A stretch of DNA of 64,000 nt from Chrysophaeum taylorii (Eukaryota > Sar > Pelagophyceae > Pelagomonadales > Pelagomonadaceae). The stretch is taken from positions 40,194 through 104,193 of the forward strand of contig JAQMWT010000447.1 of assembly GCA_029834535.1 (NCBI GenBank), in the 5' to 3' direction. Positions 1 through 8,859 of the stretch are shown piece after piece. The number at the start of each line of letters is the position of its first letter. The first letter of the stretch is position 1. Made by a program: the position numbers and the translations under genes. The notes beneath the pieces are model-generated. The model searched no databases. It saw nothing but the letters and a program-made list of their open reading frames with translations, and was not told the origin of the DNA.

Positions 1-574
1 CGTCGATGCGCTCGGGGGTGTCGCCCAAAACGAGTGCCTCGTACGACGCGTACGACTCGTCCTCGTCGCCGTCTCGCGGAGCTCCGACTTGGATCCAGTT
101 GTTGAACCGAACGGCGCCAGTCTCGCAGACCTCCCGGAGCTCGCGCGCTAAAGAGCTCGCCGCGAGGTGCGCAGAGACGTCGCCCTCGGTGGCAACCAAT
201 ATCGCGGCTTCCCGAGATACGTAGCCGCACCGCGTTTCCTCGTGATGGAGCGCGCCCGACGCGTCTCGGACCGTCGCCCGCAACGCCTCCACGCGCTCCA
301 CCGCGCACCACACGAGATTGAAGAACGCGAGCCGCTTCGGTTCCTCCTCCTCTTCCCACAGGTCGGGACCTTCTATTGACTCCTCCGTCCCACTTCGGGG
401 ACAGCTCAGGTACGACACGCCGTCGATTTCCACCTCGAGAATTACGTCTCGCAGTCCGCGCTTCGTCGCGAACAGCTTGGCCACCGCCTCGGGCGCCAGC
501 TGCGACACCCCAAACCCGTACCGAAACACGACCCGCGGACCGTCGTTCTCGACAACGAGCGCGAGCCCGTACAT
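1..574 (-). CDS. NPRL3: NPRL3-like GATOR1 subunit, 5' part, cut by window edge
   Basis: An open minus-strand frame starts at the ATG at 572-574 (MYGLALVVENDG) and runs uninterrupted off the left edge, giving about 191 residues. It matches the N-terminal longin-like half of nitrogen permease regulator 3: a first beta strand, then FRYGFG, then an acidic loop at about 67-80, then HEETRCGYVSREA at 111-123 followed by GDVSAH, which corresponds to the HEERRCQYLTREA/EVSA block of NPRL3. The stretch near 142-162 (LARELREVCETG, then NNWIQV) matches the 'LARDL...SGVVRLHINSWLEV' region. NPRL3 with NPRL2 and DEPDC5 forms GATOR1, the Rag GTPase-activating complex that restrains TORC1 at the lysosome or vacuole when amino acids are scarce. 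No intron is visible in this part. The remaining two thirds lie outside the window. The family call is fairly sure; function in this organism is inferred. Confidence 0.8.
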   Translation of the reverse strand, partial: MYGLALVVENDGPRVVFRYGFGVSQLAPEAVAKLFATKRGLRDVILEVEIDGVSYLSCPRSGTEESIEGPDLWEEEEEPKRLAFFNLVWCAVERVEALRATVRDASGALHHEETRCGYVSREAAILVATEGDVSAHLAASSLARELREVCETGAVRFNNWIQVGAPRDGDEDESYASYEALVLGDTPERID

Positions 575-2489
575 ATATATAACGTGCGGAGAAAGTATAT
601 ATAATTTTATAAAAAGTGCAGCCACACTTTGCAGATGCGCCTTTCCTTACCTTCTTTTGAGCTTAGCTTATCATGTGGGCACAAGCCCGCCGCTCAACGT
701 TGCGGCACTACACAGTCTAAGAAACTGCTGCTGCTGCTACAGACCGAATGCCCGGCCATCGTTCGTAGGGACGACAGGCCGACGACGACGCGCGGTGACG
801 AGTACCTCCTTGAGCCCAAGACGAGCGAACCAACCTCGGGAACTCACACATTGTCTCCTCCGACCAGCTCGATCAACAGCGATGCACGCACTCCTCCTCC
901 CAAATTGGCGGTGCCTGCCTGTCTGTCTGTCTGTCTGTCTGTCAATGTGGAGCACCTACACTTCTTCAACTGCACGCCATGCTCTAAATCGCGCAACCAG
1001 GCAGTCGCCCTTCGAGCGTCCTCGCCGCTCACTAGGCTTTACATTGCTGACTCTTCTTCTTCTTTTTTCAAAACAGGGAGCTGTCTGTCAAAGAAGCAGC
1101 GCGTGTCTCTCTATTGGTTGGCAATTTCGTTGGCCCTACTTGGAGCCTCGCGGGCTCTATCGCGCATGATGCGCGAATCGGGTCGGTCACCACAGACGCC
1201 GGCAACAAAAATATTTCCGCTCGGGAGAATGTGTGAAAAAAAAGTACTCGGAGGCATAGAAGCAGCCCAGTTAAATACCGTTCTCCGATGGACAGCTTTT
1301 CACCAGGCACATCCAAGTGCCTGACTGATGATGACTATAGAGTGGATAAGCTCCTGCAGAAGGAATGTTGGTATATGTTGTTGTATCGGTATTTTGCACT
1401 TGACAGCGATGGCGAGCAAAAGACGGTTGGTTGCTGTAAGCATTATAGCTGCTGGGGAGCTGGTGGCCGAAAAGCAACACCGACTCGGGCGAGGCCACAT
1501 CGGGACACCACAACAACCTGTTTTTTGTATCGGCCTGGGTGCCATCTGCCAAGTAACTGACTCAACTTGTTGGCGGCACGAACTTGGTGGGGATAAGATA
1601 GCGATCCGGTGAGAGTGGTTCTAACATGAACACACCATTACAACAAAGAGCCCAACTATTTTGTTGCGAATCGACTCGACGTGCATCAGTTTGTCTTCGA
1701 GACTGAGACCGGTAAGCTCGACTTTTTCTCGGGTTCTATCTCGACATCATCATCGGCTGTAATAACGAGTTGTAGAACGGCATTTTGTACGCCCTCGTGG
1801 CCATACTTCATTCATAACCTCTCGAAGAAAGGAATGTCCTCGCTAGGATCACTCTGGCTACTGAGAAACAAGCGGCCCACCTCGTCGGAGTCCAAGTGAA
1901 CTAGAAAGACAGAACTGCTGATTTTTCTGACGAACGTGGTTATCCGAGGCAGGGTGATCATTGTGAAGAACAAAGTCATTGAAGAGATAAAAAATCTTCT
2001 TCTCAGCATGTTACGAAGCGAGCACGCGAGAGCGAAGAGATTAACGTGGGTAATCCACTGTAGCTTCTGCCTCGCGTTGCAACAAATCTGAAGCACGTCC
2101 ACCTACTGGGCCATGGTCCGAAAGAGTTTTTGGTAGCAAAAAGGGGTGAATAAATGCCGACGGGGGGAAATACGTGTGCGCTCAAATTTCGGATTCGATG
2201 CGAGCCATCGTCTTCTTTCTGCTCGTGAATAAACAAACTGACGAAGAAGGAAATATCTCGGATGCGGAAACGTGATGCTCTGGCTGTTCATGATGCTACT
2301 GCCAGATCTTGCCATAGTCAGACTCTTATTAGACGTGCTGGGTGATAGGAGGTCCATCGACCTCGTGACAGGTTGAGGTGTAATCGACCCAGAAGCACTC
2401 TGGCAGGGCCGCGTCGAGCGCATGCTCTCCGACGTCTTCCGATCAGTCCGCGTGGCCTCCCGTACATGTGGAAAAAACTTGGTTCAACA
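575..2489. other. Intergenic, no gene recognised
   Basis: Upstream of the NPRL3-like gene I see only short unconvincing open frames on both strands. A CTGT microsatellite (complement of ACAG) lies at about 918-942. Base composition is lower in GC than in the flanking genes, especially at 1170-2250. Decayed repeat sequence is likely, but nothing is assignable. Confidence 0.4.
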
Positions 2490-3000
2490 TCAGCAAGCAC
2501 CACAAACGATATCGCTGCCATTAGCCTCGGGGGATATGGCCCGACCGCAGTCTCGACTTTCTTCGTGATCAGACGCATGAACGAGAACGTCGTCAACTTA
2601 CATCACTTTTACTTCAAGCTGCGCCGGCGCGAGGAGCTTCACGTCGCCATCAACAACGAGAGCGTGTAGTACGTCGTCATAGAGGATGGCGCGCTGGCGA
2701 TCTTCTTCCGGGGCGACGAGCACTGCATCTCACCACACCTCCCAGCTTACCTAGGTACTGCGAGCCAGGTCGACGTTTGGTTGGATGACTAGTGCCCTGT
2801 GTGCTTCGATACCTTTCCTACGAAACTCCCGAGACGTTGTGCTGAAAGCCATCCAGTCTGGCGCGCCTGCCTCTTGCGGCTCCTCGCCGAGCTCCTTCAA
2901 AGGGGGTATCGCGACATCCCTTTGCCCCCCTCTGTGTCGGGCATCGTGGTTCGAAGTTTTTGGGGGACAGCGTAGTGAAAACTGCTGTGTCCATGTCCTG
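2490..3000 (+). pseudogene. Decayed open frame of unknown family
   Basis: One plus-strand frame stays protein-like across in-frame stops: ISLGGYGPTAVSTFFVIRR near 2517-2575, then ELHVAINNESV, a stop, YVVIEDGALAIFFRGDEHC, then VDVWLDD, a stop, and CPVCFDTF followed by a leucine-rich segment ending near 2960. The residue mix and the way similarity of style continues past each stop suggest a broken gene or transposon frame rather than chance. I do not recognise the family; the CPVC motif could be part of a zinc-binding site. Confidence 0.3.
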
Positions 3001-3363
3001 CATTATCATTCCTCTGCACCTTCGCCGTCGTAAACTTTCCTGCTGGCCACATTAGTAGTAGGTAGGTTCTACTCTTCTCTCCTGCTTGCTTCGTCCCCAG
3101 AACCAGCTCGACAAATACGGCGGTTTTGATCATGGTTATACTTTTGAAAAGAGGCGCTGCGTAGCCAGAGCACGCGAGGCAGATGTGGTCTTACCATGCT
3201 GTTTGGATCTGATGCGATGGTGCGTGGGGTCTTCCTTTTCGGAGTCGGAGAACGAACGATGCAAGTGGGTAGACCGTTTGCTGCAGCATTGATTGCGCTC
3301 AGGGAATGATGTACTTTTCAGGTCGAAAAAATCGCTATCGAGTGGATCCAATGGGGTGCCAAG

Positions 3364-3660
3364 GAAACTCTGCTGACTGACTAACTAACTAACTAACTAA
3401 CTTCAGACCTCTCCCGAGCATGGGAGCCAGGCCGGACCGACAGGAGCCAGTCCGGAATCACGGGCCTGTAGACGAGGAGCGCCGAAAGGTCGGTCGGCGG
3501 AGAGTGACCATCAAGCTTGTCGCAATGCGACGAGGAGACCGCGATGTGACTGACAACCAACTCGCCGATAACCTTCCGTCTTCGCCCCCCGGCCATACCC
3601 CGTCCCATTGCGAACGTTCCGGCTGCCAACCGGCCCGCCCGGGAGGCGAAACTCTGCTGA
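3364..3660 (-). mobile_element. SINE-like insertion with (TTAG)n tail, copy 1, including TSDs
   Basis: An exact 13-bp direct repeat, GAAACTCTGCTGA, occurs at 3364-3376 and 3648-3660. It flanks a 271-bp insert (3377-3647) oriented on the minus strand. Read in that orientation the insert ends with GGAGAGGTCTGAAG followed by four to five TTAG units and TCAG units. The last 70 or so bases before the tail are almost identical to the 3' end of the insertion at 38297-38589, and the first 60 bases are also alignable (GCCGGTT.GCA.CCGGAA.GT.CGC). Short length, microsatellite tail, no coding frame and a long target-site duplication are the marks of a SINE mobilised by target-primed reverse transcription. 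A tRNA-type A/B box pair is not convincing. Confidence 0.75.
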
Positions 3661-4432
3661 CATCGCCCGCAAACTACTACACTATCGCCGAGTTCGTACG
3701 TAACGCCCTTATGAATGACGGCTGGTTTGACTGACCGTGTGCTCCGGGAGTGACTCGGATTGGCTCTGACAAAAGAAAATGCACCATGAATCGACCAAGG
3801 GCTGGTCAATTTTAGACTTTGGTGGAAGTACGAATGGTGAGTGTCAAATAAAAAAATGCTCGGATCAAAAGAGCACGTGCAACACTTAAAGAATTCACCT
3901 CAGTTGCTTTTGTATGGAGATGTGGGACACCGTTTGTTGTGTGCGACTAAGTTGCGGTGCTGCGACTTTTCCATAGGGGTGTGTTGGTATTGTGTCTAAC
4001 TTTTGACACAATACCGCAGAAAGTAGTAAGCGTTACCAGAGAAGGCGTTGACTGAAGAAGGATGACGAGCCGGAGCAGTGTTGTGGTCATCTCGGCGTGT
4101 TTTATGATACCGAAAATTTATGACGGACCAGATTCATCAATGCCTTCTTTTTCTGAGTCAGACGTGCCTCAGATTGAGCGCGAAAGAGCCTTCGTAAGTG
4201 TGAGCGGGCGCCAGGAAGGGGTGCAGATGAGAGCGGCAGATCAGAGCGTCGAGCGGGACAAGACAAGAAGACGGGGACGCATGCCGTTTGTAGGGGACGG
4301 CGCCAGATCCGGAAGGAATCGGCACGAAGAGATCATTCAACATCAAAATGAAGATGGATCAACTACACACGTCGTTTTTTTTGTAATAATTTCAAAATTG
4401 TGCCGGAAGGGTCATAACGAATAACCCTAAAT
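3661..4432. other. Intergenic, no gene recognised
   Basis: A plus-strand open frame of 120 codons at 4062-4424 has no recognisable domain and an unremarkable composition; I do not call it a gene. The stretch is moderately AT-rich with short homopolymers. It ends at the boundary of the Helitron-derived repeat. Confidence 0.4.
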
Positions 4433-4540
4433 AATCGACAGATGTTTGTCTGTTTGTTTGTCTGTTTGTCTGTCCCTCGATTTAGGGTAAGGATCAGGTA
4501 GGCGCGAGAGTAAGGATCAGGTAGGCGCGAGAGCCAGACA

Positions 4541-5110
4541 GTGATCCTCCAAGCCGTCTACGGCGACCTCGCAGACTATTTCCACGACCCGCGGCGGCTC
4601 TTTTAGCCAGCGCGCCATTCTCACGCTCCGTCGAAACGATGTTGTCGATGCTGACAACGCGCGCATGACCGCGGCCTTTTTTTCCCGGAGACGAGGCGTC
4701 GGAGTTCTTTTCGGCTGACTAGGCTGGGTCGGAAGACGACGCCTCGCTCTTTACAGTAGAGTTTTGAACTCCCTGACAACCAACGGCATGCTGACTTTGA
4801 GCGCGAGCTTAAGGTCTTCGAAACCTCGACCCGTCGCACGGCCACTGCAACGGTACCAGATACATGATCGATCGTGTCGTTGTCACCGAGGCTCCTCCAA
4901 CCTGTATCGCTTAAGGCCCGCCTACGCCAAACGATCAACAAGAGCCAGGGCCAGACGCCCCGCGAGGTCGGCGTCCTCTTTCCCAAGCCCGTCTTCTGCC
5001 ACGTCCAGCTCTACGTGGCTCTCTGTCGATCGGCAACCCCGAGGATATCCTCTTCCGAGTCGACGACTCCACCCTACCCCAAACGTGCTGCGCAATACCG
5101 ATAAGCCCCC
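4541..5110 (+). pseudogene. Helitron PIF1-like helicase, C-terminal part, frameshifted
   Basis: Across several frames the conserved order of a Helitron-type PIF1 helicase can be followed: VILQAVYGDLADYF near 4541, RAILTPR.NDVVDADNARMT near 4610-4665, then FDSLTTNGM (corresponding to the 'FLNSL..NGLP' block), KVFETSTRR, and finally ARLRQTINKSQGQT (about 4920-4960) followed by VGVLFPKPVF and QLYVALCRSA (to about 5036). The last blocks match helicase motifs V and VI region of the family, where TINKSQGQT and QLYVALSR are typical. Frame changes and the missing N-terminus make it non-functional. It has a better preserved twin on the minus strand at 40190-40735. Confidence 0.7.
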
Positions 5111-5124
5111 TCCCGGCGTCTACG

Positions 5125-5345
5125 CGCGCACTGTAGGTGAACTTACTGGGACCAGGTGAACTTACTGGGGTTTGAGATTGGGACTAGGTGAGCTGAGTGA
5201 CCAGGTGAAACTGGGACCAGGTGAACATACTGGGGCTTCTGTGAGCTAGGTGAACTTACTGACCAGGTGAACTTATATGAAACTTACTGGGACCAGACCT
5301 GAACTTACTGGGGTTAGAGATTGGGACTAGGTGAACTTACTGGCC
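5125..5345. repeat. Degenerate minisatellite, unit about AGGTGAACTTACTGGGACC
   Basis: Roughly ten imperfect copies of a 19-28 bp unit containing AGGTGAACTTACTGG are spaced through this stretch, some extended by GTTTGAGATTGGGACT. The same units in the opposite orientation flank the second Helitron fragment (39840-39935 and 40045-40150), so the array belongs to the element and is not a local expansion. Confidence 0.85.
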
Positions 5346-5402
5346 TGTACTTGTAACCCTAAATCACACCAACTTGATTGATTACAAACCCTAGTAGAAA
5401 AG

Positions 5403-7098
5403 ATGATCTTGCCCTCCGGCTTGATGTTGGCGGTAGCCGCGGCGGCGCGGTGCGAGCCGTCGTGCAGTCCGGTCCGTCAACGTCTGTTCGTCGTCGCCAG
5501 CTCGAACGCGTCGTGGCTCGCGGAGTGCCGGCTGCCCGAGTGCAGCCACGGCTCCGTCGAGGACATGAATGGCGCCGCGGTCGTGGACGCGGACTTCGTG
5601 CTGTTCGCGAAGGGGTTCGTTTGCCTGCGGCGCGTCCTCTCGGAGCTCGGTGTGCGGCCGCGCGAACGATTCGCCTGGCTCAAGTCGTGCTCGGTGCGCG
5701 AGTCGATCGACGCGGGATTTGCGGCGCTGTCGATCGACGTCGCGAGGGTCCTCGCCAGAGCGGGTATTGACGCCTTCGAGGCGCTTCGGGTCGCGACACT
5801 CGTCGACGAAGAAAGGCTTGGGATTGAAATATCCACGGGGGGTCGCCGCTTTTGTGACGCTTTTGTGCACAGCTCGACGATCGCGACGGAACCGACGTTC
5901 GACCGAGGTAACACCTTTGGACGGCGCGTCGTCGCCGCAAGGCGGCCGCCCTCTGGCGGCGGGATCCCTTCGATCGATAGGGTGTGCGCAATAACCGCGT
6001 CAGAAGCGGCGGTGCCAGGGTCTTGGTGGCGCGACGTCGACGCGCGACGCCATCGCGACGACTGCTGCGCGACGCGGCCGGACGTGCTGGATCAGTGTGC
6101 CGCGTTCCGCGGACGCACGCTGCGCCGCGCCGCAAACGCCGCGGTGCTCGCGAGCTTTCCGGGCTCGGGGAACACGTGGTTCCGGCTGTTGCTCGAATAC
6201 GGCACTGGCATCCTCACGGGATCGATCTACGACGATAACGAGCTCAAGAGGGCGCTGCCTGCCGAGGGCAACAAGGGCCGCAACGTGCTCGCGATCAAGG
6301 CCCACGTCATGCCCAAGCAGTACATCGGCCTCACGGAGGCCACGAAGGTGGTGCTCTTGACGAGGCATCCATTCAACTCGATTTGGGCCGAGTTTCAGCG
6401 CAGGGCGGGTCTTTACTCTCCAGCCGGCGGAAACTCTTCCCACGTCCACGTAGTGGCGTCTTTTGGACCCGAGGTCCAGAAGCTCTTCGCGCGCTACGCC
6501 CTCTGCATGAGCTGCAAGTGGGCCTTGTACAATTTAGCCCACGCCGATCTGGAAAACCGGGGAATGCTCTATCGCGTCAAGTACGAGGACCTCCAAACGG
6601 ACCCGGTCGCAGCGCTCCGCGGGACGATCGAATTTCTGGGCGAGCACATCGACCACCGCCGCCTCGGGTGCGCGCCGGACCTCGCTTTCGATCCGGCGGT
6701 CCGCCGCGCCCCGAGTCAGTTGACCGCGAGGTCCGTCTTCGCGGGAGCGACCGCCCTCGCGTGCGGCGCATGGCACCGCATCATTGCCAATCCCGCGAGC
6801 CGCCGCCTCGTCGATGAGATGGGGTACACCCCGGGCGTGTCCTCCTGCGGCCATTCTCCGGGCTTTCGCGAATGCGCGTCTCTCGGCTCCGGGGCGGGAA
6901 ACTGCTTCATGACGGTCACTCAGCGTGCGTATTTTGTGTTGCCCCGAGGCCTGTGTTTTTTTTTGACGGTGGCTTGTTTGTTTACCAGGCTCGCTCGATG
7001 CGGCGAGGCGACAAGATCGCCGTGCCACACCCCAGCACTCCGAGTACCCTACCCGGAGGCTGCACCGCCGCCGCCAACGCCAGGGCCTAGGGGTTTGA
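5403..7098 (+). CDS. GT31-like / WSCD-type sulfotransferase fusion protein, paralog 1
   Basis: Exons 5403-6924 and 6989-7098 give 543 residues; the GT-AG intron (phase 1) is supported because paralog 2 has one at the same codon. Residues 1-16 can act as a signal peptide or membrane anchor. Residues 25-155 resemble a beta-1,3-galactosyltransferase (GT31) core: DADFVLFAKGF...LRRVLSEL aligns with the metal-binding DDD segment, and GFAALSIDVARVL aligns with the 'GYVLS.DL' segment. The aspartate cluster is lost (LFAKGF), so glycosyltransferase activity is doubtful. A cysteine linker (DDCC, then FRGR) leads to a sulfotransferase domain. This has the 5'-PAPS loop SFPGSGNTW (251-259) and the 3'-phosphate site TRHPFNSIWAEF (from 320), as in WSCD1/2. 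The likely role is sulfation of a glycan in the Golgi. AATAAA motifs begin at the stop codon. Start at 5403 or 5424 is equally possible. Confidence 0.8.
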
Positions 7099-7356
7099 AA
7101 TAAATAAATAAATAAATAAAATCGGTGTTGTTGCCTTCCTAACCTTACCCCACAAGATTAATTAATCCTTGTGTCGCGAGCCCTCTTTACTCTTCCCTAT
7201 ATGAACCCTAGCCACACGATAATCAAGACGTGAGAAGGCGCGCGCTTGAGCCACCCGAGGCCATATCAATGGACCGAGGCGGCGCGGACGAGGAGGCCGT
7301 GCATACGAAAGGGCAGAAGCGGCAACATGGTTCGGACTAATGACTAGGGTGAGGTG
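7099..7356. other. Intergenic with (TAAA)n tract
   Basis: A TAAA microsatellite at 7098-7121 overlaps probable polyadenylation signals of the preceding gene. The rest holds no recognisable gene. Confidence 0.5.
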
Positions 7357-8110
7357 TTGGGCGGACGGCCGACAAAATTGCGGACTGCCGCGAAGGAGGC
7401 AGGTGTGGTGACGCTGGCTCGCTTCATGCAGATGGCGCCCGATCTCAATCTGGAGCACGAAGAGCGCGAGGTACGTGAACGCGAGGCAGTACGTGAACGC
7501 GAGGAGCCAGCTCTAACGACGGTGGCAGTGGAGGACGAGTCGAAGACCGAGGGGCCGCTGGGCCTCACCTGTTTCCGATGAGTTCTCGAGTAAAGCAGAG
7601 CTTCCACCACAGAGTGCCGGTAACGACGATTCCATCGAGCCTGTCGTCGTTGAAAGTTCGGTGGTGCCTCTTATCGAGCAGAAGTTCGACGAACTCTCTG
7701 TCACCCTGTCCGAGCAGGCCAAAGTTGCCTTCTCGACCCAGCGGAATGCAGATGTCGACGCTGTCGACGAAGCTCGCGCTGCAGCTACGTAAAATATCGA
7801 GGAAGTGCAGAGCTTGCTCTTGGCGCATTCGCAGCTCGATGTACTCCAGTCACACGAGACCGCCGCAACCACCGCATAGGGCAAAGTCGTCTGCACTGTG
7901 CGTACGTAGAACCGGGGCTATCTCTCCGACAAACTACAGCTGAAGTCAAATCGTCTCGCGTCGGGAGGCGATTACCCGATCGAACGTCGTCTCGTCTCAC
8001 ATTGGAATGCCCACCTCAACAGCGAGCGAGGCATCCGTGGCGGCGTCGTCGACAAGCTCGCCGATGCCGAGATCGAGAGCGGTAAGGACCTCGCGGAGGA
8101 CTCCCATCGG
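7357..8110 (+). pseudogene. Decayed open frame, possibly transposon structural protein
   Basis: A plus-strand frame begins with MLGGRPTKLRTAAKEAG at about 7354, shows a charged direct repeat (EREVREREAVREREE), shifts frame near 7560 and continues as SDEFSSKAELPPQSAG, VPLIEQKFDELSVTLSEQ, DVDAVDEARAAAT, a stop, NIEEVQSLLLAHSQLD, another stop, then DKLQLKSNRLASGGDYP and VDKLADAEIESGKDL. The hydrophilic coiled-coil-like composition and repeated stops suggest a dead gag-like or host coiled-coil protein. I cannot name the family. Confidence 0.4.
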
Positions 8111-8859
8111 TAGTAGTTGCATGTCGCTCGTTCGCTCTGGGCCGACAACCGCAGTGACAACCGCAGCCGAAACCTCGGGAACCTCGCTCGGTGCCACGCG
8201 TGAGGCGAGAAGCTTCGTGCACAGCCGGCGCATCTTGGGCGGGCCCCCTACGTCCATTGAGATTCTTAAGCGAGGACTCAGACGTTCTCTCGGTCGACGG
8301 TATTATGACATCATCAGGTGTGACTTGGAGCTTGCCGGACTTAACAAGCTCGGGGATCTTGGTAGCATCGTCGCACGTGGTGACGTCAGTGCCGAAGCGC
8401 TGTCGAGCCAGGTGAAACAACGGTGGCTGTTTTTCGTATACAAGTACCGCACAAAAATTGGCGGCGATTATCGGATCTACGTGAAACATCGGGGAGCCTC
8501 CAGTCACGAGCCAGTGGAAACACCTGTGCACATAAGTGTCCGTGGTTGAGGCGTGCCAATGACCTCTTCGCCGGCGGGTGACATCGAAAATATCGTATGC
8601 GGTGCGGTGTCTTGTTTATTCAGCAAAGAGGGCGGGAGATCCGCGAGAGGAAGTTCGCGGAGATTGTCGTAAACCGCTTTGATACGAAGGAGATCACGAG
8701 AGACAGAGAGAACGTCTCATCGGTGGTCAACGATCGCGAGTTGTTGAACTCAGACGTCTGACGCAAGGGAGTTTGTTGGATTAGCCCATTGTTTGATTTC
8801 GCGCACGTAAAGGTAGCTGCAGCGCCGTCAATTTGGCGGTAATCCAAAGGCAAGGCGTC
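8111..8859. other. No intact gene; probable transposon debris
   Basis: Open frames on both strands are short and uncharacteristic. A minus-strand stretch near 8330-8400 (KIPELVKSGKLQVTPDDV) reads like protein but has no continuation. The stretch joins two decayed elements. Confidence 0.35.

Larger units (their letters stand above)
4433..5352 (+). mobile_element. Helitron-derived fragment, left copy (helicase remnant plus minisatellite)
   Basis: This block recurs in inverted orientation at 39826-41117. From its left end it holds: ATCGACAGATG followed by a TTTGTCTG-type microsatellite (4444-4475), CCTCGATTTAGGG, two partial direct repeats of a GGATCAGGTAGGCGCGAGAG motif, the remains of a PIF1-family helicase frame (about 4541-5110), and a degenerate minisatellite built on AGGTGAACTTACTGGGACC (5125-5345), ending at TTACTGGCCTGTACTTG. 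PIF1 helicases of this kind are the C-terminal part of Helitron Rep-helicase proteins. The Rep domain and the Helitron termini are not visible, so this is a fragment. Confidence 0.7.

Noticed and set aside
4062-4424. 120-codon open frame as a gene
   Set aside because: No domain, no codon bias like neighbouring genes, bordered by repeats.
4424-4490. CCCTAAA motifs near element borders as interstitial telomere repeats
   Set aside because: Only single heptamers, no tandem array; they belong to the repeated element and are expected by chance in AT-rich spacers.
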